DNA from: Pomphorhynchus laevis | Lineage: Eukaryota > Acanthocephala > Palaeacanthocephala > Echinorhynchida > Pomphorhynchidae | Reading direction: 5' to 3' | DNA length: 64,000 bases | Assembly: GCA_012934845.2 (NCBI GenBank) | Contig: WNNJ02000012.1 | Coordinates: 1-64,000, forward strand | Shown here: piece by piece, positions 10,801 to 20,979 of the stretch | Layout: the number at the start of each line of letters is the position of its first letter | How positions within the stretch are numbered: the stretch's first letter is position 1 | Made by a program: the position numbers and the translations under genes | The notes under the pieces: model-generated | What the model was told of the DNA's origin: nothing | Seen by the model: only the letters and a program-made list of their open reading frames with translations | Database searches by the model: none

Positions 10801-13510
10801 ACAAGGAATGTCATAAATTTGTAGAATCATTTATTTTACAAAATCTAACTTTGGAAACTTTTTGAAAGTTTATTATCCCAACTTAATAGTCTAAAATATA
10901 TAGAGCTGTCAAATATAAAATATACGGACAAAACTAGTCAAAGGTTGTCGGAAAATAAACATATTTGTTTGATCGTTAAATTATAAACACCTTACATGAA
11001 AAAAATTGTATATGAATTTCAATTAATGCTGGTATATAAGCACAATTTTAGCATTAAGTCGTTCTTCGGCCGGTTTCGAGATTTTATCATTCCTCCGGTA
11101 TCGAGATCTACCTCGAAGTCTCATTCCTGAGAGTCAGTTCTGCAAAAACCTCTCGAGGAAGGAAATCTCAAGACATCTTCGTAAGGTGTCCTAGCCTTTT
11201 CAACTGAAATGCGTTGATATAAAAAAGCAGGTACTTTATTCCGAGTCAATTCCGTATTCCTAACATTATATTTTGAGCTAAAGCGGCCACACTATGGAGA
11301 AACTTTATTTCGATCGCGATTATCCGAGCTCTAACAATTATTTAAAATTCTACCTATGTTTATATTATTTATACATTTGCCAATGAATTTTACGGTCAGT
11401 GTATATTTTTTATTGCTAGTATTTACATTTGTTGTTCGATTATAGTATTTTATATTGCAATAATTGTCTATTATACAACTTAACCTTTTCTAATCGTAAA
11501 TTAGTATTTTTTTATTGAACAAATAATATCTCTAGAAAAAACCTCTTATATTTACATAATGATTTTTTAGTTATTTTAGTTTAATGATTTTGTACAATGT
11601 TATTCAATCCTAATGGAAAAATGGAGTTAAGCGCTTTTAAATATAACTCTATCACATTTGAATCCAAACTTGCATAAACACCAATAAAACCTAGGTTCAT
11701 ATGTGGCACTTTTAAATGTACCTTAAAGTCAATTTCTGTCTATAAGAATAAAATACTTAAAGTTATTAACCGTATTAATTCTACAAAAGAATTTTTTGAA
11801 GACTCACAAGGAATAAATTTTCAGAATATATGTACATACGATTTTAGTACGCTTTATGCAAATTGAGATTTAGCAGATACTAAAGAAGCTCTAGAAAAAT
11901 TAATTAATCTTTTTTCAAAATAGTTTGCATATGTTATAATAACTAAAATGCCTATCTAATCAAAATTAAAAATTCGGATAACATAAATATTTTTATAAAA
12001 TTGAATAAAGGAGAGTTTTAAATATTTTGATAAATCGAAGTTGTTTAAAAGTAATCCATACTCAGACAACTAAGATGTGTTTTAATGGGTTTCAATATAA
12101 TCAAATGATTTGTTTCAATATAATTAAATTTTATCAGAAGAACTACGTCATTAGCACGCGTTTAGCCACTCTGCTATGCTGGGTCGAAAAAAGGGCTGTA
12201 AACTGACAGCATAACAGTTTCTCCTGATGATTCCTTATCCTTATTCTAGATACATCGTATGTTATTTAACAGTCAATTCATAAAATTTTGAAAATTATAA
12301 AATTTCGATTTAGCATAAATATAGTTATTATTTAAATAATTATATTAAATACGTAAACTCATTAGCAGATTTTATGAATATAAAAGATGTAAGATGCATA
12401 CATTAATTACGCATTTTCGCAAAAAATCTAAAAGCTTTACCTGCAATAATAATTTTCGGCTGGCTGTTGTTGTTGAAACATTGCTTGAGAAGCCAGGTAA
12501 TAAGATGGATCATAACAATGCGTTGGTGAAAAGTACATATATGGCGGAAAACAATGCGTTGCTAAGTAATAACAATCAACTATAATTATTAATTGAAATA
12601 TAACCAACAAAATAGATGTTTTATACAATTAAAAAGAAAATATAAAATATTACATAAATAAAGGAACAGTTTTAAAGAATATAATATTTGCGCAATAATA
12701 GAGTGACTCACAAAGAATAATATATACAAAGCAAAATAAACAAATTATTTAGTATATTTTACTATTTAAATTAAATTTTAAAATCCAAAGTTAAATAAAT
12801 GGTCTTTTATGAAATTTAATAAAGAGATGATAATAAAGCCGATATTAGACATTTATACTTATTACAATATGAACAACTAAAGAACATAAAACGAATTCTT
12901 TATTAGAAAATAATTGCATATTCGAAGAACATAATTATTTAAAGAATGCATTTATTATTTCTATATTTGAAGCTTTTCTTAATTAAATATTCAAACTCAG
13001 AATTTATAATTAAAATATGCATATCATCTAAAACAAGACCACAATGCAATACAGCGATGCAAAAACCAAAAATGCAAAAAAATATTTTATTTACCGAGCA
13101 AACTATATGAAAAATGGGAGATTTAATTCAAATAATTTAAACATAAATGACATGAATTATATCACAAGTGACACAATTTTAAAGATTTAAAATAAATAAG
13201 TAATATGTAATGTTGTTTAGAGAGCAACGTCGTATTTATGAAACATCAAATGATTGTGTGATTGGTAGTTTACTCAAAAATTTAATCCAAAGTGCAATAT
13301 TTTTTGTTGGTATATAACAAATTAAATATAAAGAACGAATCGTGTACCTGTCATATATGGGAATCCAGCATAGTCGAAATTTTGCTTAATCGACTTCTCT
13401 AAAGAGCAGAATTTTAGGTTATAAAAACAACATATTTCATACTTTTCTTTTTAACTTTGTCAGTTTTTAACGATTCTGAAGTTTGAGTTGAAGCGTCTTT
13501 ATTTTTTGAC
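1868..13510 (-). CDS. Sec16: Sec16 (COPII coat assembly scaffold), copy 1, 17 exons, 5' end incomplete
   Basis: Sec16 organises ER exit sites and binds Sec13 through its central domain to promote COPII vesicle budding. Exons in transcript order: 13510-13443, 13398-13348, 12561-12441, 10518-10387, 10330-10153, 8717-8662, 8603-8235, 8135-8054, 8005-7882, 5756-5624, 5577-5478, 5427-5272, 4788-4596, 4336-4205, 4158-4121, 4069-3944, 2083-1868 (TGA at 1868-1870). All borders are GT..AG and every junction keeps phase, giving about 757 residues. Exon 12561-12441 is P/Y/Q-rich, as in Sec16 N-termini. Central-domain landmarks are HIGPLTRPN, WSQALFLS, YYNLILGRIP, WKHHLAVLAS, MTLLGQAG, LTEIYEFSQ and SWEYCEYIGKHLL. 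The C-terminal motif is LPDDDTSK followed by MVYDEERKKWID. The true first exon is unresolved (candidates at 15764 and 16889). The protein is short for the family. The assignment is from remembered family motifs, and every exon is open. Confidence 0.9.
2084..3943 (-). other. Sec16 last intron with strongly G-over-C plus strand
   Basis: This 1,860-bp intron has no coding frame. From about 2490 to 3860 the plus strand is rich in G and A and poor in C. A hand count of 2941-3000 plus 3061-3120 gives 35 G against 9 C. It includes a short degenerate tandem motif, GGATATAGT repeated around 2536-2575. The Sec16 pre-mRNA therefore carries a pyrimidine-rich run. The right copy (54739-56597) keeps it. 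I recognise no element in it. Confidence 0.6.
5757..7881 (-). other. Sec16 intron carrying an RT-element remnant
   Basis: This 2.1-kb intron splits the central domain between the exons ending ...LCSNL and beginning RSNNIIGYH. It is AT-rich and holds the RT remnant at 6524-7021, downstream debris of the same element to about 7560, and a short dispersed motif at 6238-6330. The matching intron in the right copy is longer by 911 bp (60886-61796). Confidence 0.7.
6524..7021 (-). pseudogene. Reverse-transcriptase remnant (YIDD type, Penelope-like or related)
   Basis: A 165-codon minus-strand frame carries RT landmarks: GVPMEGNRSPITAHLLL (fingers/palm, motif B-like), MFRYIDDICAFN (motif C with the YIDD box), then EGVYLDMNIKLT and LYRKDDIFKF. 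The order matches a family of metazoan RTs with GIPMG..SP..AxLxL, YIDD, YLD and a KRDDFNF-like tail. I associate these with Penelope-like or kindred elements, but the class is not certain. It is a fragment inside a Sec16 intron on the same strand as the gene. The right copy has it at 59858-60355. Confidence 0.6.
8718..10152 (-). other. Sec16 intron with a GC-richer, possibly spliced block at 9190-9790
   Basis: The left two-thirds is AT-rich with no coding signal. A clearly less AT-rich block follows. On the minus strand it contains a plausible donor at about 9470 (GAG before GTAAGA) and an acceptor at about 9336 (TTTACAG). A cysteine-rich reading frame follows the acceptor (CKARNCNVKCDWWSC). 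A perfect 8-bp stem, CGACTGGT/ACCAGTCG, lies near 9257-9282. I cannot tell whether this is a nested gene, an alternative Sec16 exon or element debris. Confidence 0.3.
10519..12440 (-). other. Sec16 intron between the P/Y/Q-rich exon and the next exon
   Basis: It is mostly AT-rich. A GC-richer island at about 11055-11340 has no recognisable frame. At 12130-12260, in reverse orientation, lies a copy of the dispersed motif also seen near 6240 and 48283 (CATCAGGAG core). No gene is visible. Confidence 0.5.
12430..13340. repeat. Sec16 5' exon/intron segment, reference copy of a local repeat family
   Basis: This segment holds the P/Y/Q-rich Sec16 exon (12441-12561) and its upstream intron. Diverged copies lie in the same orientation at about 14420-15560, partly at 16190-16400 and at 20360-20720, and inverted at 46140-47520. 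Shared landmarks include the splice-bordered exon and strings such as AATTTATGAAACAT and ATTGTGTGACT. The copies are clearly older than the 52.7-kb duplication. Confidence 0.7.
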
Positions 13511-14424
13511 CTAAAAGTAAATCAATTATACAAGTAGATTTAGAATAATACATTTTGGATAAATAAATATATGGCACAGTAAAGACCAGTTAATATCAAC
13601 TATTAATGTACAGAATTACTAGAATTAATATAAAATTATTAATATATATACTTATATAATAAATAATTTATATTATAAATGATTATTAAAATTGAAAATT
13701 TTAAAATGTTAGCGCACAGTTCGGCTTTATCAGGATACCATCTGCTCTTTACATATTATTTTGTCTTATTAACATCTTGTCCATACTATTTACAATGCCT
13801 ACTAGATCGATTTACGATGGAGTGACAAACAGCAATATGTTAGTTAGTACCTCTAATACTGTCTCTATGTACAGGTCAGTCTTGTTGTAGCCGAAGTTGA
13901 GTCTTTGGGCGAAGTTTACAAATTATCGCACGGGCGACCGTAAAGAGGGCTTCATGCGGTGTAAAAGGTCTAAACCATAGAGCGAAAATGATGATTTTGT
14001 TCATCCGGGTTTTGGTCGGAGTAAAGTCGCTGCTTATCCACATTGAAAAAGTCAGTCGAGGATGACAAAGAAACGATCTGATTACGTATATGGATTGCAT
14101 TCTTTGGAGTGTTTAAGACTTGAATTTCTAAAGAGATGCTTCGAGCTAGACTTTGGTACAGTCAGACAGATAATATCTCAGAACTTAAAAAGAAACGCCT
14201 ATGGCATTTTGAAAGATAACTAATATCTTTCGCCGAGGATTGTTTTGTCTGGAGTTGTTTAGTTCGTTTACTGTATTTTAAACCCTACATCCGTACCAGT
14301 GGTTTACAAGAAAAATCTGATTTTACTATTATTTTCTTTTCTTGTCAAGAAATTGTTCTTGTTGAAGTTACATGTATGCATTAGTAATACATTAACGCTA
14401 AAAATTATAATTATAAAGCTATAC
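13511..14424. other. Region upstream of Sec16 exons with an unidentified GC-richer block
   Basis: About 13511-13700 is plain AT-rich DNA. At 13790-13815 a short sequence (TGCCTACTAGATCGATTTAC) recurs inverted near 47648 and 48145. From about 13850 to 14290 base composition is more balanced, and a 74-codon minus-strand frame (13876-14100) includes FTPTKTRMNKIIIFALW. I do not recognise this frame. It could be element debris. Confidence 0.3.
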
Positions 14425-14543
14425 CTGCAATTATAACTTGCGGCTGACTGTGTTTGTGAAATCATTACTTGATATACAAAGTTATATAATGAATCTTGGC
14501 AATGTGTTGTTGAAAGGAATATATGGCGGTAAACAATTTGTTG
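14425..14543 (-). pseudogene. Decayed duplicate of the Sec16 P/Y/Q-rich exon
   Basis: On the minus strand this 119-bp block is bordered by a TTACTTAG acceptor and a GTATAGC donor, like the 121-bp exon at 12441-12561. It aligns along its length, sharing TTGTTTACCGCC-, CCATATAT- and ATAATTGCAG-like segments. A net 2-bp loss breaks the phase, and a TAA follows in the reading frame used by the intact exon. It is a dead duplicated exon that keeps its splice signals, inside a longer duplicated intron segment (to about 15560). Confidence 0.7.
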
Positions 14544-15763
14544 CTAAGTAAAAATAACCTGTGAATAAAAAATTAATTTAATCGAGATTGATGTTCAGAT
14601 AAATTCAAAAAGAAAATATAAATTAAAGCATAAATCGAGAAACTTTTTTACAAAAAATAATATCTCGCCAACAATAATAATGTGACTCAAGAAAGTAAAA
14701 TTTATATAAAGCATAATGAACAAATAATTTAGTATTAATATATATTCGATTAAGGTCAATGCTAAATACAAAAATGCGAAACATTAACTGTTAAAAGAAA
14801 TTAATATGAATCACAATATGATGAACTAAAGAATAATTAATTCCAAATTTGTGTCAGCAATACAGAAAATATTGATTGTATAACAAAACAACTTTATAAC
14901 AATGCATAGAAATTGTAACAAAAATAACCTTAAATAAATGAAAATTATGAGAAGTCACTTTCTTGTGTACGCTTTTTTGTTATTTTACGTTTAGACAAAT
15001 TTTAGCCAACCATTTCTAGTATTTTATAATAAAAACATTGATTTAAAAGTACTAATTTAATTAAAACTGAATAAAATACGTCTGATACTTGTAAAATAAC
15101 ATTAAAAACAGCAACGCAAAAACAAAAAACGCAATAAAATAAATATTTTATTTACCGAACAAACTGTATGATAAATTGATAATTACAAATTTTACTATTT
15201 ATATTGAAATTAAAATTTAGAAATAAAATGTTTATTTAAATATCTAAAACGAGGAAATGAAAGATGTTCTTATAACCAATCGTAAACTTTAAACGCTTGT
15301 AATACAAACGCGAAACAAATGATCATATAAATGACACGAATCAAAAAGCAACAAAAATATTATTGAATATTCGCTATCTAAAATGGCTTCAATAATGTAT
15401 TTAAACAGAAATGACACAAGTTATACCACAGATGAAACAATTTTTTTAAGATTCAACAAAAAGAAGTAGTATGATTTGATGTTTAGAAAACAACATAGAA
15501 TTTATGAAACATAATTTGATTGTGTGACTGGTAATTTACCTAAAGGTTTAGATCAAACTGCGATATCCTCTTTTGACACAACAAATTTAATGCAGACCAA
15601 GTTTAAACATATATTATAAATCCGACTTTCTATTGTAAATATCAAACTTTAACAGGAGTTAAACATTCACAACAAGCAATAAAGACAAAAACTTGAAGAT
15701 ATTTAATAATGACTAAATTGAATTAAATAATACTACATTATGCAGAGCCATGATTTTACTTAC
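14544..15763. repeat. Second copy of the Sec16 5' intron segment
   Basis: To about 15560 this aligns with 12562-13340. From there to 15710 it matches 20555-20720 instead. It contains no intact coding frame. The left and right parts therefore belong to a patchwork of old duplications of the Sec16 5' region. Confidence 0.6.
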
Positions 15764-15809
15764 CAAAATGAAAATTATTGAAACTGTTCATTGACATTTT
15801 GAAAAATAC
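15764..15809 (-). other. Candidate first coding exon, copy a
   Basis: On the minus strand a CTTTACAG acceptor is followed by an exon with ATG at 15797-15795 encoding MSMNSFNNFHF, then a strong GTAAGT donor at 15763. It ends one base into a codon, whereas exon 13510-13443 needs two bases. At least one further exon would therefore have to lie between them if this belongs to Sec16. A near copy sits at 16889-16934. Supporting evidence is limited to the splice signals and duplication of the unit. Confidence 0.35.
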
Positions 15810-16539
15810 CTGTAAAGTTAGAGCGCGAAAAGCAATTTGTGTTGCTATGCATTCATACGAAGCTTTAATATACTACCATACAATCAAAGTTTGTTCAATT
15901 GTGCGTTTCATTGTGGCGATTGTAAAGCGAAGGCTAGTATAACTAGTTCAGTCTTTGTTAGATAACATGGCCATCAACTATTAATTTAAAGAAACGGAAG
16001 TGGGGATTTGAAATCCTTGGCAAGAGACATTAGTCTCTTGCCTAGGATTTCGATGTTTGGAGTAGTCTGGTTCGTTTAATGCATCTAGAACCTGGCAATT
16101 AAGTTATTTATCCAAGATAGTTCGAATTTTTTTCATAATCCAAATTTTATTATATTTAAAATTTAAATTTTAATTGAATTTTTTTAATATCATAAACGAG
16201 AAATTGAAAGATATTCTTATAGCAAATCGAAAACTTTAAATACTATTAATACAAACGCGAAACAAATTATCATATCAATGACACAAGAAGAAACAGCTAA
16301 AATATCATTGAATAATTATCAACTAAAATGCCTTCAATAAAGGATTTAAACAGAAATGAAGTAAATTATACGACAAATTACATAATTTTTAAGATTTCAA
16401 TCAAATTTTGTACAATTGTGCATTCAATTGTCGCGATTGTAAAGTTAGGACCAAAAAGCACCATGAGATAGTGTCGCGATTGTGTAAAGTTAAAAAAAAG
16501 CACCATGAGATATTGTTTAGATAACAACATCGAATGGAT
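15810..16539. repeat. Upstream repeat unit of the candidate first exon, with short tandem copies
   Basis: 15730-15960 is repeated at about 16850-17090, about 240 bp each and clearly diverged. A segment around 16190-16400 is another copy of the 15240-15440 intron repeat. At 16425-16515 a segment of about 55 bp with GTCGCGATTGT and AAGCACCATGAGATA occurs twice in tandem. No coding frame is convincing. Confidence 0.55.
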
Positions 16540-16740
16540 TTAGCCAATTAAGTCGATGTCGGCCAAGTTAGTGCCATTTTCCACATTAGCCGCTGATGAA
16601 TCATGTTTATCGCAAATTAAAATTGGTGATATGCTTGATCTGGCACAGCTTTTGTGTTTGCCGTGTTTAAACAGCAGTGGTGAAGCCGTAAGACGAAACC
16701 GTAAATGGCAAACTGCGCATGTGCCTGTTGACCGGTTCAT
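16540..16740 (-). pseudogene. N-terminal zinc-finger fragment of an RT-encoding LINE
   Basis: The minus-strand frame reads MNRSTGTCAVCHLRFRLTAS, then LLFKHGKHKSC. The pattern CxxC, then FxLT, then HG, then C resembles the finger found at the N-terminus of a group of metazoan LINE polyproteins whose RT has the KxDFxNAFN motif. A matching RT fragment lies at 20980-21840 on the other strand. Only the finger is present here. The match is from memory of the motif and is moderate at best. Confidence 0.4.
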
Positions 16741-16888
16741 TGTAAAAATTAATATGTCTATTTTATTGTAATTTACTTGATAACCTATAAATTTTCTGCT
16801 GTATATATATATTTATAAATATATTTTTATAATTCAATACGTTGAATAGAAATATTACTACATTATGCAGAGCAATGATTTTACTTAC

Positions 16889-16934
16889 CAAAAAGAAAAT
16901 TATTGAACCTGATCACTGACATTTTGAATAATAC
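16889..16934 (-). other. Candidate first coding exon, copy b
   Basis: This is a duplicate of the exon at 15764-15809. The minus strand has a TTATAG acceptor, ATG at 16922-16920 encoding MSVIRFNNFLF, and a GTAAGT donor at 16888. It differs from copy a at several residues but keeps length, phase and splice sites. It lies inside a direct repeat of about 240 bp. Confidence 0.3.
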
Positions 16935-17172
16935 CTATAAAGTTAGAGCGCGAAAAGCAAATTTTGTTGCTATGCATTCATACAAAACTTCATTATGATA
17001 CCATTCAATCAAATTTCGTTCAATTGTGCATTCAATTGTCGCGATTGTAAAGTTAAGACCAGTATAACTAGTTCAGTTATTATTAGATCACCTGGCAATC
17101 AAATGTTAGCAATTAATATAAACTATTAATTTACAAAATTAATAGAATTAGTTAATAAAAATTAATAATTAT

Positions 17173-17475
17173 ATCTGTTTTTTAGGCATTATTAATTATC
17201 CACACGAGAAAAACAAATTGTTTGTTAGAGTTAATTATAGCAACGTTTCGGTCAATCACAGTGACCCTTTTCAAGTTGAAAGTTTTCAAACACAAATCGC
17301 CTTATATTACATAGGTGTGTAATTACACACATATGTAATATAAGGCGATTTGTGTTTGAATACTATTTTCAACTTGAAAAGGGTCACTATGATTGACCGA
17401 AACGTTGCTATAATTAACTCTAACAAAAAATTTTTTTTTCTCGTGTGGATAATTAATAATGCCTAAAAAACAGAT
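17173..17475. repeat. 303-bp near-perfect palindrome (foldback element)
   Basis: The sequence starts ATCTGTTTTTTAGG and ends with the inverse, CCTAAAAAACAGAT. The arms of about 150 bp pair along their whole length with few mismatches and no unpaired loop; the centre is the perfect 16-mer GTGTGTAATTACACAC at 17315-17330. No coding frame and no clear target-site duplication are visible. It fits a foldback-type MITE, or a hairpin made by inverted duplication. Confidence 0.85.
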
Positions 17476-17499
17476 TACGTGGCACACGAGTGTAATTTT

Positions 17500-20160
17500 A
17501 ACAGACCTATTCAGCCATCGTTGAAAATAAACAATATGCCTACGTTTCTCTCTGGTGATGGCATGATCTCACTTGAAAAACTGTTCAATATATCAAAAAT
17601 ATGCTTTTAAAGGATAGAAAAGGCAATTTAATTCCAATTGCCTTCGCTCATGCATCCTTGGAAGACGCGTCGCGGCTTTCGCATTCATAGTTTAACCTTT
17701 TTTTGCGACATAATTTGATTTTTTCATTACTGGATATCGAGTAATTGATTTACCCCCACTGCAGCACCTGCCATCAATGGGGGCACTGGGCCAGCAAATG
17801 TATGAGCCCACCAACTTGTGGAGTATGCGGTTCCACCTACAATCACGAAAAATTTCTGCTCAAAGCAAAGTGTTCAAACTGTAGTAGTGACCACCCAGCG
17901 TGGTCCCGCTAATGGAGGGCATTTTAAGAATACCAATCAAGGCACAAGGTAAATACAGTAAACGACCTAACTTTTGCTCAAGCTTCCAAAAGGACAATAA
18001 TTGATACTAACTCTAACACGAAGTCTAACGACAAAGATATGACATACTACATTGACTGCAGATAAAGAGCAGCAATGTTTCAAGTTGAAGGTATGATTAG
18101 TGAATCCTTGAGAAACCTATTACAAAATTTAAACCTACCAACTGCAACAAAGACTAATAACAAAAGGTAACCATCAAACAAGAGGACTATTACTTTTCAA
18201 ACAGTCGCAGCTTTAAAACTAGCTAAAAGAGATCAAAATAGCTAGACTGTAGCCAACCCGGATCTACTATGGGAGATGATGATACGCCTGGTGAGCAAGT
18301 GCCTAAGCCTAGTCAGGCTGGGCGTGTGAAGGGAAACCTTCTCACTTATGTTTCGGACTAGGAGGAAGCATCTTACTCCAGCTAAATCAACACAATGCAA
18401 AGTAATCAAGAACTATTTTCACTTAATATTTTTCAGTGGAATTCGGGAGGTGCTTCATCCCTTAGCCTTTTATCTGGTAGAGATGCAGATGTTATAGTCC
18501 TTCAGGAGACGCGGACTATCCGGCTTGCTCTGGACATTACTCGATTTATCCCTAAGCACATCTATACCCACTATACTCCGTACATAACCCCACCTTACTT
18601 CACTTCTACTCAAGGTCTTTTAACCCTAGTTATATGCTTCTTAAGATCTTCCCTCCTGTTAAACTACTCTTGTTCAGCCTTTTCTTGTTTAGCTATATCA
18701 CTTTGTAAAAACTGTAAACCAATCAGTATAGTCAATATCTACATCCGTCCAGGAGAGATTTACAAGAACCTTGATCTACTGGATCGTATTTTGGGTAGTG
18801 TCTATGACATGTTACTTGGTGATTTCAACGACAGAACTGGTCGTTGGATAAATTCAGCACTTCGCAGAGCCAGGAATGACTATGTTTTTCACAAACCACC
18901 GTCCCACACTTTTCATTGCTTAACAACAAATTTTCTCCTCGGTATATTACTGCTTCATAAGATGTGGTTGTTGAAACCCATTTGTACTGAGCAGTCGCGC
19001 CAACAACAGACCACCTCTCATGACCAAATTCGTTAACGGATAGAGGAAGATACGTTGCTTAGAAAGAGGTTTCACTTTGATCCAATCAGAGTGGCTTTTT
19101 TCATGCAGCTATCCAACTTTTCCCCAGAATTGGTAATGCGAGTTTGACGGAATTTTATTCATACCTATAATCGCAAGCTACCACGTTACTTTCGACTACC
19201 TATAAAGGTCGTATTTACAATCCCACTCCACAAAACTCAAGGTCCTGGCTAAAATGCTTCAGCTTCCGAATATCGCTGTTTCCACCAGACAGGCACTCTC
19301 GAATTAATACTGGAGCTCTACGTATAGGTTCCAGCTGAGCAGGAAAAGGCGAGTCATGCTCACCTTAATCCTTTTCAGTCTTCCTTTTGGAAGATATTCA
19401 AGAAGGAGAAGTTTGTCTGTTTGAAGGATCGGGCTGTGGTTTGGATTGGGAGCATTAGCCTTGACAGAGTATTGGAAGAGTTACTATCCCCAAATCACTA
19501 TAGTGTCACTAAATCGACAAACCAATCCCGTCTTGGGGTGACTTCAGGAGTAGGGACTTATCTGTTACAGACATCCTTAACTCTTGGGGTCCACTTCCGG
19601 GCACCTCAAAATCCGTCGCTCCACTATCTTCTCGGGTCTGTCAGCTTTTGACAGCCGATCAGAGAGGAGAAGTGGCGTCACAATGCTTTTAGCCTCACCA
19701 TCCGATGTAGCCGGCATCAATATTAGTCGTAGAATTTTTTACCTAAGCGTAATCCAGTCTCATGTCCTAAAGATCTGCGACCCATTTCGATTCAAAAGCT
19801 TTTCGATCAGCTTTCGATCAGCGAAAGCTGATCTGGATAGACTCAAACGTATTCTGAAGAGAGCTAGGTGGATTCTAAAACGGTCTCAGCATCTGTCATT
19901 GAATGGGAAAACTAAAGTGCGCCTCTAGAGTACTTGGCATATCTCGAAATAACTCTTCTTTTCAAGAGTACGTTCCTCAGAGCAAAGACTAAGGTTTCTC
20001 AAGATCATCATCTCGCGATTACCGAGCATAGTCCTCACCGATTGAATTCTTCGGGAGGGGGAAGGGTGCGAATCCGCGAATGGTTTAATCAGAGAGCGGC
20101 GTCTTGGATTGGCTGGACGGCTCAGATCCCTGTGGACCTGAGGCCGTGAAGACATTGGTA
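17500..20160 (+). mobile_element. LINE family A, degenerate copy lacking the RT core
   Basis: This runs from a weakly recognisable ORF1 to the C-terminus (QIPVDLRP before TGA at about 20149). The zinc-knuckle region at about 17755-17915 is readable in one frame: CSTCHQWGHWASKC, CGVCG..., CSNCSSDHPAWSR. The endonuclease frame is 18395-19036. Around 19796 the sequence jumps from the start of the RT to its far end. About 730 bp present in the copy at 52919-53962, with RT motifs A, B and C, are missing. The copy is clearly older than the one at 50460. Confidence 0.85.
18395..19036 (+). pseudogene. APE-type endonuclease of degenerate LINE A
   Basis: The 213-codon frame begins MQSNQELFSLNIFQWNSGG and keeps the APE-like order: the WNSGG strand, DVIVLQETRT with the catalytic Glu, VNIYIRPGEI and LLGDFNDRTG. 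The domain would nick the target for reverse transcription. It stops where ORF2 should continue. The element downstream has several frame breaks and no RT core, so the product cannot support transposition. Confidence 0.75.
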
Positions 20161-20979
20161 ATTCAAACGGTAATATAACATCTGTCAGAATTACACAAAC
20201 TTTGTAGTCTTGATACGGCATTATTTTCATGCAAATTTCCAATCAAGTTTAATAGATTTTTTTTCGTGTAATTTTACAATATACAAAACAACAAAATATT
20301 AAAAAAATTTCATTTAAACTATAAAGGGAAAACGTTTTATAGATAATAGACAATATGCTTTTTAATGACACAATAAAACAACAGCAAAAATATTATTGAG
20401 TTATCACTATCCAAAATGTCTTCAATAAAGGATTTTAATAGAAATGAATTAAATTATATCACAAATGAGACAATTTTAAATATTTAACATAAAGAAGTAG
20501 CGTGATACGATGATTAGAAAACAACATAGAATTTATGAAACATCATTTGATTGTGTGACTGGTAATTTACTAAAACGTTTAGATCAAACTGCAATATACT
20601 CTTTTGACACAACAAATTTAATGCAGACCAAGTTTAAACTTCTATTTTAAATCCAACTGTTTATTGTAAATATCAAAATTTAACATGAATTAAACATTCA
20701 CAGCAAACAAGAAAGGCAAAACTTAAAAATATTTTATAATTCAAAATATATTTTGAAATTTATATATAGGTTTTTATATATATTTATTCTTTAAAAATTC
20801 TTGATAACTAACTATCGACAATTACTAATTATTTGCAAAACAATCGAGTAATACAATCATACGACGATCAATTTTCAATCAAAATTTAAATTAAACGACG
20901 ACAAAGATCGAATTGATGGATACCGGCGGAACTGATTAAAGTGGCGAGACAGGTTTAAACCTAATAACACGAGTACAAT
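20161..20979. repeat. Copy of Sec16 intron repeat, with flanking AT-rich DNA
   Basis: 20205-20360 resembles 50215-50330 (shared TGATACGGCATTATT-like start and ATTTTACAATATACAAAACA). 20360-20720 matches 15360-15710 in the same orientation. 20721-20979 is AT-rich with no recognisable feature. Confidence 0.6.

Noticed and set aside
11055-11340. GC-richer island as a tRNA or other RNA gene
   Set aside because: No cloverleaf, A/B box pair or known RNA motif could be found by eye.
16556-16771. 71-codon plus-strand frame MSAKLVPF...
   Set aside because: The opposite strand carries a recognisable CxxC..HG..C finger pattern, so the plus frame is probably its shadow.
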